A stretch of 64,000 bases of DNA. Source: Bifidobacterium moukalabense DSM 27321 (GTDB lineage Bacteria > Actinomycetota > Actinomycetes > Actinomycetales > Bifidobacteriaceae). The stretch spans positions 124,001 to 188,000 of the forward strand of contig NZ_AZMV01000004.1 of the NCBI RefSeq assembly GCF_000522505.1, read 5' to 3'. Each line of letters begins with the position of its first letter. The first letter of the stretch is position 1. The translations under genes were made by a program, and so were the position numbers. Shown here piece by piece: positions 28,132-37,613 of the stretch. Below the pieces are notes generated by a model. It ran no database searches and was not told where the DNA came from. It saw nothing but the letters and a program-made list of their open reading frames with translations.

Positions 28132-28250
28132 AGGTGTCTGTTGCTCGCGGCAACGAATGAAAACTATAGCAGCTGATCCCAGTCATGCAAATCACGGCGT
28201 GTCGCCCTGTTTTGCAGGCGTTATATGGGGTGATGATAGGCTCGGAAGCT

Positions 28251-29048
28251 ATGACTGATGCCCTTTTTCTGCTTGACACGGAACATGATGACGTGCCGGT
28301 GAATAGCGACGAGCTCAATGCCGGTTGGAAGTTGACGCTACCCGCCTCGGTGCGGCGTCATGCGATTCAGGCCATGCGTTTGAAGGATGGCGACGAACTG
28401 CAGCTGTCCGACGGCAAGGGGCTTCGCATCCATGCCGTGTTGCGTGATGCGCAGCAGGGTATCGCGCAAGTGCTGCGATTCGGTAGGGAATCCCAGCCGA
28501 CCATCAGGCTTTCGTTGGTGCAGGCGTTGGCCAAGAGCGGCCATGACGAGCAGGCCATCGACACCGCCACGCAGATCGGTGTGGATGAGGTGATTCCGTG
28601 GCAGGCCGACCGTTCCATCGCCAAGTGGAAGGCGGGCCGTACGGACAGGAAATGGCGGCAGGTGCTCGAAGCCGCGACGGAGCAGTCGCGTCGTTCCTGG
28701 ACTCCCGAACTGGGGGAGTGCGTGACCAGCAGGCAGGTGGTCGCCATCTGCAGACGTGCCTGCGTGCACGGTGACCTGGTGGTCGTGCTGCATCAGGATG
28801 CCACGAAGACTTGGAACCAAATCGAGCAGAACATCGCCGATCTGTCGGACAGATGTCTGGAGGACGGCCGTCGGCGAACCGTCTACGTGGTGGTCGGTCC
28901 GGAAGGCGGCATCAGTGACACCGAGGTCGCATCCTTTACCGAGGCGGGTGCCGAAGCATGCGTGCTGGGGAGCAACATTCTGAGGGCCTCCACGGCCGGT
29001 CCCGTCGCGTTGTCGCTGCTGGCCCGCGCACTGGGCCGTTTCGTGTGA
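28251..29048 (+). CDS. rsmE: 16S rRNA m3U1498 methyltransferase
   Basis: This is a 265-residue SPOUT methyltransferase for U1498 of 16S rRNA. The N-terminal PUA-like domain has SVRRHAIQAMRLKDGDELQLSDGKG. The knot domain has LVQALAKSGHDEQAIDTATQIGVDEVIPW, then VVVGPEGGISDTEV, and ends LGSNILRASTAGPVALSLLARAL, the RsmE signature. The ATG at 28251 after GGAAGC gives a normal N-terminus. The HIT gene follows on the same strand. Confidence 0.94.
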   Translation: MTDALFLLDTEHDDVPVNSDELNAGWKLTLPASVRRHAIQAMRLKDGDELQLSDGKGLRIHAVLRDAQQGIAQVLRFGRESQPTIRLSLVQALAKSGHDEQAIDTATQIGVDEVIPWQADRSIAKWKAGRTDRKWRQVLEAATEQSRRSWTPELGECVTSRQVVAICRRACVHGDLVVVLHQDATKTWNQIEQNIADLSDRCLEDGRRRTVYVVVGPEGGISDTEVASFTEAGAEACVLGSNILRASTAGPVALSLLARALGRFV

Positions 29049-29122
29049 CGCCAATGCACGGGTTTATCCCGGTTGCGCAATAGCATGGAGGTGAAGGTCC
29101 GCAACCACAACGAAGGAGCGTC

Positions 29123-29458
29123 ATGAGCGATTCGGATTGCCTGTTCTGCAAGATCATTGCCGGTGAAATCCCAAGCGAGAAGGTGTATGAGGATGACACC
29201 ACCTATGCGTTCAAGGACATCAATCCGAAGGCCAGGGTGCACGTACTCATCGTGCCGCGCGCCCATTATGCGAACGTCGCCGAGCTGGCCACCGGCGATG
29301 CCGGTCAGCTGGCGCACATGGTCGAGGTCGCGCAACGAATCGCCGACGATGAATTCCATGGCGCCTACCGTCTGATCTTCAACACCGGCCTCGATGCGGG
29401 CCAGAGCGTATTCCATGTGCACGCCCATGTGCTGACCGGCGAAAAGCTCGACGAGTAG
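29123..29458 (+). CDS. HIT-family nucleotide hydrolase (HinT-like)
   Basis: This is a 111-residue histidine-triad protein. It opens [20 protein letters not shown], with the common N-terminal pair of cysteines. The triad is FHVHAHVL, with His98, His100 and His102. The family hydrolyses phosphoramidates such as aminoacyl-AMP; the cellular role is unclear. The start follows GAAGGAGCGTC, and phoH follows 41 bases later. Confidence 0.94.
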   Translation: MSDSDCLFCKIIAGEIPSEKVYEDDTTYAFKDINPKARVHVLIVPRAHYANVAELATGDAGQLAHMVEVAQRIADDEFHGAYRLIFNTGLDAGQSVFHVHAHVLTGEKLDE

Positions 29459-29499
29459 TCCTTTTTCGCTTTCCAACGTCAAATATAAGAAGAGGTTCT

Positions 29500-30642
29500 G
29501 TGGCCACCACTACACGCACCATCACGATTCCCCAACAACTTGACCCGGTGACGGTCCTCGGTCCGATCGACGAGGTACTCCGCGAGGTCGAAAGGGCATT
29601 CCCTGATCTGACCATCATCGTACGGGGCAACCGCATCGCGATCATGTCACGTTCCAAACAATCCGAAGCGCAGGCGGCGCAGGCCGAGGACGTGCTCGCC
29701 GACATCATTCAGGCCGCATACACGGCTCCGATGGATGCCGACACCGTGCGGCGCATGCTCGACCAGAACGTGCTGAAGAACCCTGTGCGGCAATCCCATC
29801 CCGGGCATGGACGCGTGGTGGAGGAATTACGCCTGCAGGAGCATGTGCAGGGCATGGCCGTCAACCGTGACGAAAGCGCCGACCGGCGCAAGCCGCATGT
29901 TCCGGGCGTCATCACGTTCGCCCTGGGCAAGCCGGTGCGTGCGAAGACGGCCGGGCAGATCGCCTACGTCAACGCCATCGAATCGCACACCATCACCTTC
30001 GCCATAGGCCCGGCGGGCACTGGCAAGACCTATCTTGCCGTGGCCAAGGCCGTGCGCGCCTTCCAGGACCGGCAGGTACGCCGCATCATCCTGACGCGGC
30101 CGGCCGTGGAGGCCGGCGAGAATCTCGGCTTCCTGCCCGGTACGTTGAACGAGAAGGTCGATCCATACCTGCGACCGCTATATGATGCGCTATCCGATAT
30201 GCTCGGAGCCGACCAGTTGAGACGCTACATGGATGACGGCGCCATCGAGGTCGCGCCGCTGGCCTATATGCGCGGCCGTACGCTCAACGATGCGTTCGTA
30301 ATCCTCGACGAGGCACAGAACACCACGGAACAGCAGATGAAGATGTTCCTTACGCGACTCGGCTTCAACACCAAGATGATCATCACCGGTGACGTGACGC
30401 AGGTCGACCTTACCGTACCCCGATCGGGGCTCGCCACCATCGAGCGCATTCTGAACGGCATCGACGGCATCGCCTTCGCCCATCTTCAGCCGGAAGACGT
30501 GGTGAGGCATGCCCTGGTGGGCAAGATAGTCGCGGCCTACGACCGGCACGCCGCCATCGCCGGCGATCACAGCCGACAAGGCCGTAAACGCCGCAATGAG
30601 ATCGAAACGACCGAAAGGAACGAATACGCCGATGAGCGTTGA
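29500..30642 (+). CDS. phoH: PhoH family protein
   Basis: This 380-residue P-loop protein has Walker [17 protein letters not shown] (Lys176) and Walker [25 protein letters not shown]. An N-terminal KH-like domain includes [13 protein letters not shown] and [10 protein letters not shown]. The segment [21 protein letters not shown] is diagnostic of PhoH. It is a cytosolic ATPase associated with RNA metabolism; the detailed function is not settled. The start is GTG at 29500 after AAGAAGAGG. Its 3' end overlaps ybeY by 11 bases, as in many Gram-positives. Confidence 0.94.
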   Translation: MATTTRTITIPQQLDPVTVLGPIDEVLREVERAFPDLTIIVRGNRIAIMSRSKQSEAQAAQAEDVLADIIQAAYTAPMDADTVRRMLDQNVLKNPVRQSHPGHGRVVEELRLQEHVQGMAVNRDESADRRKPHVPGVITFALGKPVRAKTAGQIAYVNAIESHTITFAIGPAGTGKTYLAVAKAVRAFQDRQVRRIILTRPAVEAGENLGFLPGTLNEKVDPYLRPLYDALSDMLGADQLRRYMDDGAIEVAPLAYMRGRTLNDAFVILDEAQNTTEQQMKMFLTRLGFNTKMIITGDVTQVDLTVPRSGLATIERILNGIDGIAFAHLQPEDVVRHALVGKIVAAYDRHAAIAGDHSRQGRKRRNEIETTERNEYADER

Positions 30643-31177
30643 AGTCACGAACGAAACCATCTGGCAGATCGACGGCAAGGTCTTTTCGGACCTTGGTATC
30701 TGGGTGATGGACCAGATGCGCGTCAGCACACAATCCGACCTGACCATCATGTTCGTGGATCCCGATCCCATCGCCCAGCTGCACATGCGCTGGATGAATC
30801 TCGAAGGCCCCACCGATGTGATGAGCTTCCCGATGGACGAACTGCGGCCGGGAGACGGAAGGACCGTCATGGAAGGCGTGCTCGGCGATATCGTGATCTG
30901 CCCGTGGGTCGCGGCGCAACAGGCGCTCGCGGCGGGTCACAGCACCATGGAGGAGATGATGTTGCTGACCATTCACGGTATCCTGCATCTGCTTGGATAC
31001 GATCATGTGACCCCGGAGCAGGAACGTCAGATGTTCGGCCTGCAGCGGCAATTGCTGCTTACGTTCTTCGCGCTTCGGCAAGGTGTCGGTTCACAGGCGA
31101 CGTTACCCGCCGGCGCATCGGATGCGCTGGCCGAATGGGACCGCGAGCACGGTTCGGGCCGGCAGATCGCCAAATAG
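30632..31177 (+). CDS. ybeY: Endoribonuclease YbeY
   Basis: This 181-residue zinc endoribonuclease takes part in 16S rRNA 3' maturation and 70S quality control. The metal site is in [11 protein letters not shown], with His115, His119 and His125. [11 protein letters not shown], the other family mark, lies upstream, and the [12 protein letters not shown] strand is conserved. The start lies inside the phoH 3' end. The C-terminal ~30 residues ([20 protein letters not shown]) exceed the E. coli protein. The corC/hlyC and era genes follow. Confidence 0.94.
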   Translation: MSVEVTNETIWQIDGKVFSDLGIWVMDQMRVSTQSDLTIMFVDPDPIAQLHMRWMNLEGPTDVMSFPMDELRPGDGRTVMEGVLGDIVICPWVAAQQALAAGHSTMEEMMLLTIHGILHLLGYDHVTPEQERQMFGLQRQLLLTFFALRQGVGSQATLPAGASDALAEWDREHGSGRQIAK

Positions 31178-31209
31178 TCCATGCAAGCAGAGTGAGGTAT
31201 TGTCAAATC

Positions 31210-32631
31210 ATGGAAGGCATGACCATCGCCATCATCGCCGTTCTGGTCATCGTGGCGTTGCTGCTGGTATGGCTGTCGCTGTCGATGGCCGCCACCGAAG
31301 GCGCGGTGGCGCGTGTGACAAGGGCCAGCCTGAACAATCTCATCCTTGAGATTCAGACGGATTCCGAGATCTCGCCATTCATCAGAGACAAGAAAGTCAA
31401 ACGCATCCATAAGGTGCAGCGTCTGGTCTCCGACCGATATGCGACCGCCGGATCCTGCGCGTTCTTCCGCATCACCTGCAATGTGCTCGACGGCGTGCTG
31501 GTGGCATGCATCGCGGCGCTGCTCGATACCCCGCTGTGGTCCGAGCTGCTGTGCGGGTTCGTTTTCGCATTGATCGTGGCCGTGATTTCGTTGCTGGTGC
31601 GCCCACGAAGCGCCGGGGCATCCAAGCCGGTGGACATCATGCTTCAGCATGCCAATGCGGTGTCGGCCGCGACGATGCTGACGCCATTCGCCAAGATCGG
31701 AGGGCAGAAGGACACCAAACGCCGTAACGGCGATCTTTCCGACGACGAAGAGCTGGAGAAAATCCAACTCGAACAGGGGCGCGCAACCATCGACCGGCTG
31801 GTCGAGGCGAACGATTTCGATCCGGAGGTCTCCGAGATGCTGCGCAACGTGCTCATGCTCTCGGAGACCCTGACCCGCGAGATCATGGTGCCGCGTACCG
31901 ATATGATCTGCATCGAACGTGATGAGACGCTGGAAAACATGCTGAAACTCTGTTCACGTTCCGGCTTTTCACGCGTACCGGTCATCGGCGAGGACGTCGA
32001 CGATCTGGTCGGCATCGCCTATCTCAAGGATGCGGTGCGGGCGACCGCCTTCAACCCGGCCGCATTGTCCCGCGATGTGGAATCGATCGTGCGTGATCCG
32101 ATGCTGGTGCCGGAATCCAAGCCGGTCGACGATCTATTCCACCAGATGCAGCGCACGCGTCAGCATGTGGCGGTCGTGGTGGACGAATATGGCGGTATCG
32201 CCGGCATGGTCACCATCGAAGACACCATCGAGCAGATCGTGGGTGAGCTCGAAGACGAGCATGACCGTACCCAGCATGCCGAGCCGGAGAGACTGGGGGA
32301 GAAGAAGTGGAGCATGCCGGCCCGCACCCCGATCGCCGATCTCGAGGAGATCTTCGAGATCGACATCGACGAAGACGACGTCGACACGGTGTACGGCCTG
32401 CTGACCAAGTTGTTGGGGCGCGTGCCGATCGTCGGCGCATCCGCGGTGACCCGTGGTCTCAGGCTGACCGCAGTGGATTCCGCCGGACGACGCAAGAAGG
32501 TGTCCACCATTGTGGTGGAGCCCGCACACGTCGAGGGTGTGGACGAAACTGAACACCAGAACGAAGAACCAAGCGGCGACGCCGATCAGGCGTCGGATAA
32601 CGATAAGGATTCCAAGGACAAGCATGACTGA
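31210..32631 (+). CDS. CorC/HlyC-type CBS-domain membrane protein
   Basis: This is a 473-residue protein. An N-terminal membrane part (helix at 4-28 and hydrophobic segments ~85-125) is followed by a CBS pair (REIMVPRTDMICIERDETLENML and DDLFHQMQRTRQHVAVVVDEYGGIAGMVTIEDTIEQIVGELEDE) and the transporter-associated CorC_HlyC domain. The tail is acidic and low in complexity. The 'hemolysin' name is historical; relatives affect Mg/Co export. The start at 31210 is used; MTIAII at 31219 is possible. Its stop overlaps era by eight bases. Confidence 0.9.
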   Translation: MEGMTIAIIAVLVIVALLLVWLSLSMAATEGAVARVTRASLNNLILEIQTDSEISPFIRDKKVKRIHKVQRLVSDRYATAGSCAFFRITCNVLDGVLVACIAALLDTPLWSELLCGFVFALIVAVISLLVRPRSAGASKPVDIMLQHANAVSAATMLTPFAKIGGQKDTKRRNGDLSDDEELEKIQLEQGRATIDRLVEANDFDPEVSEMLRNVLMLSETLTREIMVPRTDMICIERDETLENMLKLCSRSGFSRVPVIGEDVDDLVGIAYLKDAVRATAFNPAALSRDVESIVRDPMLVPESKPVDDLFHQMQRTRQHVAVVVDEYGGIAGMVTIEDTIEQIVGELEDEHDRTQHAEPERLGEKKWSMPARTPIADLEEIFEIDIDEDDVDTVYGLLTKLLGRVPIVGASAVTRGLRLTAVDSAGRRKKVSTIVVEPAHVEGVDETEHQNEEPSGDADQASDNDKDSKDKHD

Positions 32632-33625
32632 CCCACACGATATGACCGACCCGACCTCCATTCCCGCGGATTCCGCGGCGCCAGTCCCATATCGTTCTGG
32701 ATTCGTCGCCGTGGTCGGACGCCCGAATGTAGGCAAGTCCACACTCATCAACGCGCTGATCGGCACGCAGATCGCCATCGCGTCATCGCGTCCGGAAACC
32801 ACGCGCAAGGCCATTCGAGGCATTCTTACCACTGACAACGCGCAGATCGTCTTGGTGGATACGCCCGGCATCCATCGCCCCCGTACTCTGCTCGGCCAGC
32901 GCCTGAATGATGTGGTCGACGAGTCCTTGGCTGATGTGGATGCCATCGCGTTCCTGCTGCCGGGCGATCAGGAGATCGGTCCCGGCGATAAGCGCATTCT
33001 CAGCCGGTTACGCTCCGAATTCGCGGTGAAGCGTGATGATGGTACGTTCAGGTGGAAGGTGCCGCTGATCGCCATCGTCACCAAGATCGACGAACTTTCC
33101 CGTGAAGGACTGATCGACAAGCTCATCGAAATCAACGAATTCGCCGATTTCACCGACATCGTACCTGTCAGCGCGCTGAAGAACGACAATCTGTCCGAAG
33201 TCAGGAACGTGCTTGTGGAGAACATGCCGGAAGGCCCGCAGATGTATCCGACCGAGCAGATCACCGAAGAACGTCCGGAAGACACCATCGCCGAACTGAT
33301 ACGTGGTGCGTTCCTGGAGGAACTGGACGACGAGTTGCCGCATTCGCTGGCCGTGGTCGTGGATTCCATCGAGTATCCGGAAGACAACGATAGCGGCATG
33401 GCCTATGACGGCAAGGCGCAGGTGATCGTATCCATCTATGTGGAACGTGATTCCCAGAAGCCGATCATCATCGGCAAGGGGGCGGAACATCTTGTACGCG
33501 TCAAGAAGAAGCTGCGCACACCGGTCAACCGCATCGTCGGCCAGAAGGCCAAGCTTGACCTGCACGTCAAGGTTGCCAAGGGCTGGCAGTCGGATCCCAA
33601 GCAGCTCGAGAAGCTGGGCTTCTGA
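32624..33625 (+). CDS. era: GTPase Era
   Basis: This is a 333-residue ribosome-assembly GTPase that binds the 3' end of 16S rRNA. The G motifs are GRPNVGKST (residues 32-40), DTPGIHRPR (G3), and TKID for base recognition, with SALKND for G5. The KH domain at the C-terminus has VVVDSIEYPED and IIGKGAEHLVRVKKKLR. About 25 extra residues precede the G domain; the ATG at 32642 would shorten them by six. It closes the phoH-ybeY-corC-era cluster. Confidence 0.95.
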   Translation: MTDPHDMTDPTSIPADSAAPVPYRSGFVAVVGRPNVGKSTLINALIGTQIAIASSRPETTRKAIRGILTTDNAQIVLVDTPGIHRPRTLLGQRLNDVVDESLADVDAIAFLLPGDQEIGPGDKRILSRLRSEFAVKRDDGTFRWKVPLIAIVTKIDELSREGLIDKLIEINEFADFTDIVPVSALKNDNLSEVRNVLVENMPEGPQMYPTEQITEERPEDTIAELIRGAFLEELDDELPHSLAVVVDSIEYPEDNDSGMAYDGKAQVIVSIYVERDSQKPIIIGKGAEHLVRVKKKLRTPVNRIVGQKAKLDLHVKVAKGWQSDPKQLEKLGF

Positions 33626-33755
33626 TCCGTTTGTGACCCGATTGGGATCCGCTTCGCGGCCCTCGGGCAAAGTGCCGCTTTCCCGCCGAAGAGCGTCGTT
33701 ATGTGCAGGAAATATGATGACGGCCTGCGCACAACGACGTTTCGAGATGCGATGA

Positions 33756-33802
33756 TGTCGTTCCGTCGCGATTCTCTTCGTATCTTTCGCAACGGAACGA
33801 CA
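33756..33802. repeat. Inverted repeat in the era-fadD gap
   Basis: TGTCGTTCCGT (33756-33766) and ACGGAACGACA (33792-33802) are perfect 11-base arms around a 25-base centre. They sit in a 241-base gap between converging genes that holds no other recognisable feature. No T-run follows, so a terminator role is only possible. Confidence 0.5.
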
Positions 33803-33866
33803 TTCCACGGCGATTGTTGCGTTGGGATGATCGATGGCAGACATCCCAACGCCATTCGGGGAACGG

Positions 33867-35903
33867 TTACTTCTTCTTGGTGTACATCTGGGTGTTGAGC
33901 AGGGTGGAGTAACGCTTGATCACCTTCGGACGAATCACCTTCATGGACGCGGTCATCAGACCATTCTCCTGGGTGAACTCTTCCGGAAGGATGATGAACT
34001 TACGTACGGATTCGGCCCGGGACACCCCTTCATTGGCCTGATCAACCCACTTCTGCACCTCGGCGCGCACCGCCGCGTTGTTCGCGGCCTCCTCAAGCGG
34101 CATGTCACGGTTGAGGCCTTTGCTTTCCAGCCACGGACGAAGCGCTTCCTCATCCAACGTGATCAGCGCGGAGATGAACGGGCGCTTGTCGCCAAGCACC
34201 AACGCCTGCGATACGAATTCGCAACGCTGAATGACCTCTTCGATCGGGCCGGGGGAGACGTTCTTACCGCCTGCGGTGATGATCAGATCCTTCTTACGGC
34301 CGATGATGTACAGGAAACCGTCGTCATCGATGCGACCGAGATCGCCCGTGGCATACCATCCGTCTTCGGTGAAGGAATCCTCGGAGGCCTCCTCGTTCTT
34401 GTGATAACGGAGGAATACCGCGGTGCCCCTGACCTGAATCTCGTCGTCTTCGGCGATGCGCAGCTCGAAGCCCGGGAACGCGATGCCGACGGAACCCTGA
34501 TGGTACGGCACGCCCACCGGATTGAAGGCGCACGGTGCGGTGGTCTCGGTCAGGCCATAGCCCTCATACACCGGCACGTTTGCGCCGCGGAAGAAGGCCA
34601 TCAGCTCCGGATCGAGCGGAGCGCCGCCGGCCACGATCCACTTGGCGCGGCCGCCGAGCACTTCGCGCAGCGAGGCATAGACCATCGGATCGAACGCCGC
34701 CCGGCGCGCCTTGGACAACGCTCCGGCCCTGCCCTTGGCGCTGACCTCTTTCATGTAGTTCTGCGCGGCGACCACGGCTGCGGCGAACGCCACACCCTTG
34801 GCTCCGTGACCGGCCTTCTGGGAAGCCGCGTTGTACACCTTCTCCAACACACGCGGGACCACGATCATCACGGTCGGCCTGGCCACCTGCAGGTCAGCGA
34901 TCAGCGTCTTGATGCCTTGCGCGATGTAGATGTGCAGCTGGCTGGCCACGCAGATGTAGTTGATGGCACGTGCGAAGGAGTGCGCCTGCGGCAGGAACAG
35001 CAGTACGGTGTGCTTGCTGTTGTGCAGCAGGTCGGGCATGTAGTCCGGCAGGTTCAACGCGGTGGTGCAGTAATGCTCGTGCGTCATCTCCACACCCTTG
35101 GGAGCCGCCGTGGAGCCGGAAGTGTATACGATGGAGCACAGGTCGGTCTTCTGGACGGAGTCGATGCGTGCATCGAGCTCCTCGTCGCTCACGCCGGAAC
35201 CATACGCCTTGATCTCATCCAGACCGCCGTTCTCGAAGCATACGATATGCTCCAACGTCGGGCATTCCTCTTCCGCGCCGTCGGCCTTGTCGCGCATGTC
35301 CTTGGTTTCGACGACCAGCAGACGGGCATCCGAATTGTTCACGATGTTGCGGATCTGCTCGGCCGAATCGGTATCGTAGATGGTCGCCAGCACGCCGCCG
35401 CAGGCCATGACCGCCGCGTCGAAGACATCCCACTGATAGGAGGTACGGCACATGAAGGCCACGCCGTCACCCTTCTTCAGCCCGTAGTGCAGCAGCCCCT
35501 TCGCGGTCTCGCGAATCTCGGCAAGCACCTCATTGCCGGTCTTGGTGACCCACTCGCCGTTCTCCTTATAGGTATAGAGAGGCGCGTCGCCCATGCGTTC
35601 GGCGCGGTCGGCGTAGATGTCGTAGATGGACATGCCGTCGTCCAACGGCGGGTTGCCCTCCGTCTTCGTGGTCAGCAGACCCGTCTCGGGGTCGAGGAAG
35701 GTCGTTGACGGGAAGCCTGGGCCCCACTCGGCGGTATGCGGCAGGTCGATGTGGCCGTCGGGGGAGATGAGGTTGTCGGGATCGTTGTAGTCGGGGGTGT
35801 TACCGGAGTCGTCGCTGACCGGATGGACGAAATCACCTCCCAGACGCAACGCCTTCTGCGTGAGATTGGCGGCTTGCTTGCTTAACGAGGTGATGACAGA
35901 CAC
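33867..35903 (-). CDS. fadD: Long-chain acyl-CoA synthetase (AMP-forming)
   Basis: This is a 678-residue ANL-family ligase that would activate fatty acids as acyl-AMP and then acyl-CoA. The P-loop is YTSGSTAAPKGVEMTHEH, the core motif is YEGYGLTETTAPCAFNPVG, the hinge is DGWYATGDLGRID, and the C-terminal lysine block is KNVSPGPIEEVIQRC. The start is GTG at 35903, which AAGGAG six bases upstream supports. Bifidobacteria lack beta-oxidation, so the product more likely feeds lipid synthesis or salvage of outside fatty acids (inference). Confidence 0.93.
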   Translation of the reverse strand: MSVITSLSKQAANLTQKALRLGGDFVHPVSDDSGNTPDYNDPDNLISPDGHIDLPHTAEWGPGFPSTTFLDPETGLLTTKTEGNPPLDDGMSIYDIYADRAERMGDAPLYTYKENGEWVTKTGNEVLAEIRETAKGLLHYGLKKGDGVAFMCRTSYQWDVFDAAVMACGGVLATIYDTDSAEQIRNIVNNSDARLLVVETKDMRDKADGAEEECPTLEHIVCFENGGLDEIKAYGSGVSDEELDARIDSVQKTDLCSIVYTSGSTAAPKGVEMTHEHYCTTALNLPDYMPDLLHNSKHTVLLFLPQAHSFARAINYICVASQLHIYIAQGIKTLIADLQVARPTVMIVVPRVLEKVYNAASQKAGHGAKGVAFAAAVVAAQNYMKEVSAKGRAGALSKARRAAFDPMVYASLREVLGGRAKWIVAGGAPLDPELMAFFRGANVPVYEGYGLTETTAPCAFNPVGVPYHQGSVGIAFPGFELRIAEDDEIQVRGTAVFLRYHKNEEASEDSFTEDGWYATGDLGRIDDDGFLYIIGRKKDLIITAGGKNVSPGPIEEVIQRCEFVSQALVLGDKRPFISALITLDEEALRPWLESKGLNRDMPLEEAANNAAVRAEVQKWVDQANEGVSRAESVRKFIILPEEFTQENGLMTASMKVIRPKVIKRYSTLLNTQMYTKKK

Positions 35904-36081
35904 GTAATGCTCCTTGGCCCTACTATATATATGAATGACTTGGTATCTGAGTAGGAATGATAATCCCTCAACCGCGACACGTCACCTTACGGTAGCGTAG
36001 GGAAGTGTTAGGATTGCGCCGTTTTGAGCCATATTCGACAGTCGCACCGTATTCGACAGGTGAAATTTCGCTTCTGGATAG

Positions 36082-36099
36082 GTGTGACCTACGTTACAC
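36082..36099 (+). promoter_or_regulatory. Inverted repeat ahead of the transhydrogenase operon
   Basis: GTGTGAC-CTAC-GTTACAC (one mismatch between the arms) lies 54 bases before pntAA and overlaps a TACACT box that could be a -10 element. Just upstream, TATTCGACAG occurs twice (36032-36041 and 36050-36059). This is the most likely control region in the 249-base divergent gap. Confidence 0.3.
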
Positions 36100-36152
36100 T
36101 GTTGCGCTGTATCTGTTCAATAGATTTCTTTAATGAGGAAGAAAGGGCATCT

Positions 36153-37298
36153 ATGGCTGAAACACCAGAAGCCACCGTGGCCTTCGGAGTGCTTAACGAA
36201 ACCTCCGAGCACGAGTCCCGTGTTGCTCTGACACCGGATATCGTAACGAGATTGCGTAAATCAGGCGTTGCCTGCCTGATCGAATCCGGTGCAGGGGTCG
36301 CGTCACATTACGTTGATGAGGATTACGCCAAGGCCGGTGCGCAGGTCGTCTCCGCCGCCGACGTGATTGCACGCGCCGATGCGCTCGGTTTCGTCGATCG
36401 CCCAAGCAATGAGCTGCTGAGCCACGTGAAGAGGGGTACGTGGATCATCGGCATGCTCGGATCGTTCACCGATGCCGGTTATGTGGCCGCGCTCGAGAAC
36501 GCCGGGTTGGTCGGCGTCGCCATGGAGAAGCTGCCGCGCCAGCTGAGTTCGGCGCAATCCATGGACGAGATGACGTCCCAGAACTCCGTGATGGGTTACA
36601 AGGCCGCCATCGCCGCCGCTGACGCATACGGTTCCTTCCTGCCGATGATGACCACCGCGGCCGGTACCGTACGTCCGGCCAAGGTGCTCGTTCTGGGCGC
36701 CGGCATCGCAGGTCTGCAGGCCATCGGCACCGCCAAGCGTCTTGGTGCGGTCGTGACCGCGTATGACGTCCGTCCGGCTTCCAAGGGTGAGGTCGAATCC
36801 TTGGGCGCCAAGTTCCTGGATCTCGGTCTTGATTTCTCCAAGGGTCAGGGCGAGGGCGGCTATGCCCGTGCGCTGAGCGCCGAGGAGCAGGCCCAGCAGC
36901 AGGCCGCCGTCGACCAGAAGGCCGCAGGGTTCGACATCGTCATCACCACCGCCAAGGTTCCGGGCCGCAAGCCTCCGGTCCTGCTGACCCGCGCCGGCGT
37001 GGCGGGGCTGCATCGCGGTGCCGTGATCGTCGACTGCGCTGCCAGCGATTTGGGAGGCAACGTCGAAGGTTCCGTCGTCGGCACCCAAGTGACCGAGGGC
37101 GGCGTGACCATCATCGGTGCGCCGTATCTGGCCAGTGGCGTGTCCACCACCGCATCCAACCTGTTGAGCCGCAATGTGGCCGACGTGCTTGCGCATTTCG
37201 TGCGTGACGGCGGACTCGCCATCGATCTCAATGAGGAACTTGACAACGCCATGGTCGTAGCCGGCCGTGGAGAGGAAGCCAAGAAGGAAGAAGAGTAA
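36153..37298 (+). CDS. pntAA: NAD(P) transhydrogenase, alpha subunit part 1 (NAD-binding)
   Basis: This 381-residue soluble dI component binds NAD(H). It begins AFGVLNETSEHESRVALTPDIVTRL and has the Rossmann motif VLVLGAGIAGLQAIGTAKRLGAVVTAYDVRP, then ITTAKVPGRKPPVLLTRAGV. The start at 36153 follows GAAAGGGC; in-frame codons upstream do not resemble the family. The transhydrogenase is split into three genes (AA, AB, B) with 9- and 0-base gaps, as in several actinobacteria. The complex uses proton motive force to make NADPH from NADH. Confidence 0.95.
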   Translation: MAETPEATVAFGVLNETSEHESRVALTPDIVTRLRKSGVACLIESGAGVASHYVDEDYAKAGAQVVSAADVIARADALGFVDRPSNELLSHVKRGTWIIGMLGSFTDAGYVAALENAGLVGVAMEKLPRQLSSAQSMDEMTSQNSVMGYKAAIAAADAYGSFLPMMTTAAGTVRPAKVLVLGAGIAGLQAIGTAKRLGAVVTAYDVRPASKGEVESLGAKFLDLGLDFSKGQGEGGYARALSAEEQAQQQAAVDQKAAGFDIVITTAKVPGRKPPVLLTRAGVAGLHRGAVIVDCAASDLGGNVEGSVVGTQVTEGGVTIIGAPYLASGVSTTASNLLSRNVADVLAHFVRDGGLAIDLNEELDNAMVVAGRGEEAKKEEE

Positions 37299-37307
37299 GG
37301 AGGAACG

Positions 37308-37613
37308 ATGGATATCGTCGTCGCAATCACGCTGTTCGTCCTCGCGCTGCTCATCGGCGTCGAGGTCATCGGCAAGGTGCCTGCCACCTTGCACACCCCG
37401 CTCATGTCGGGCGCCAACTCCATCCACGGCATCGTCATCGCCGGTGTCGTCATCGTCGCCGCACATGCCACCAGCCCGCTTGCCTGGGTGTTCATCTTCC
37501 TGGCGGCCGTGCTGGGCACCATGAACGTCGTCGGCGGCTACGTGGTCACCGATCGCATGTTGGAGATGTTCAAGTCCGACAAGGGCAAGAAGAAGGAAGA
37601 GGAGGCCAAGTAA
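37308..37613 (+). CDS. pntAB: NAD(P) transhydrogenase, alpha subunit part 2 (membrane)
   Basis: The product is 101 residues with three membrane helices: VVAITLFVLALLIGVEVI, then IHGIVIAGVVIVAAH, then WVFIFLAAVLGTMNVVGGYVV. It includes VPATLHTPLMSGANSIHGI-like sequence typical of the dII half from PntA. The start follows GTAAGGAGGAAC, an excellent ribosome-binding site. Its stop lies directly before the pntB ATG. Confidence 0.94.
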   Translation: MDIVVAITLFVLALLIGVEVIGKVPATLHTPLMSGANSIHGIVIAGVVIVAAHATSPLAWVFIFLAAVLGTMNVVGGYVVTDRMLEMFKSDKGKKKEEEAK

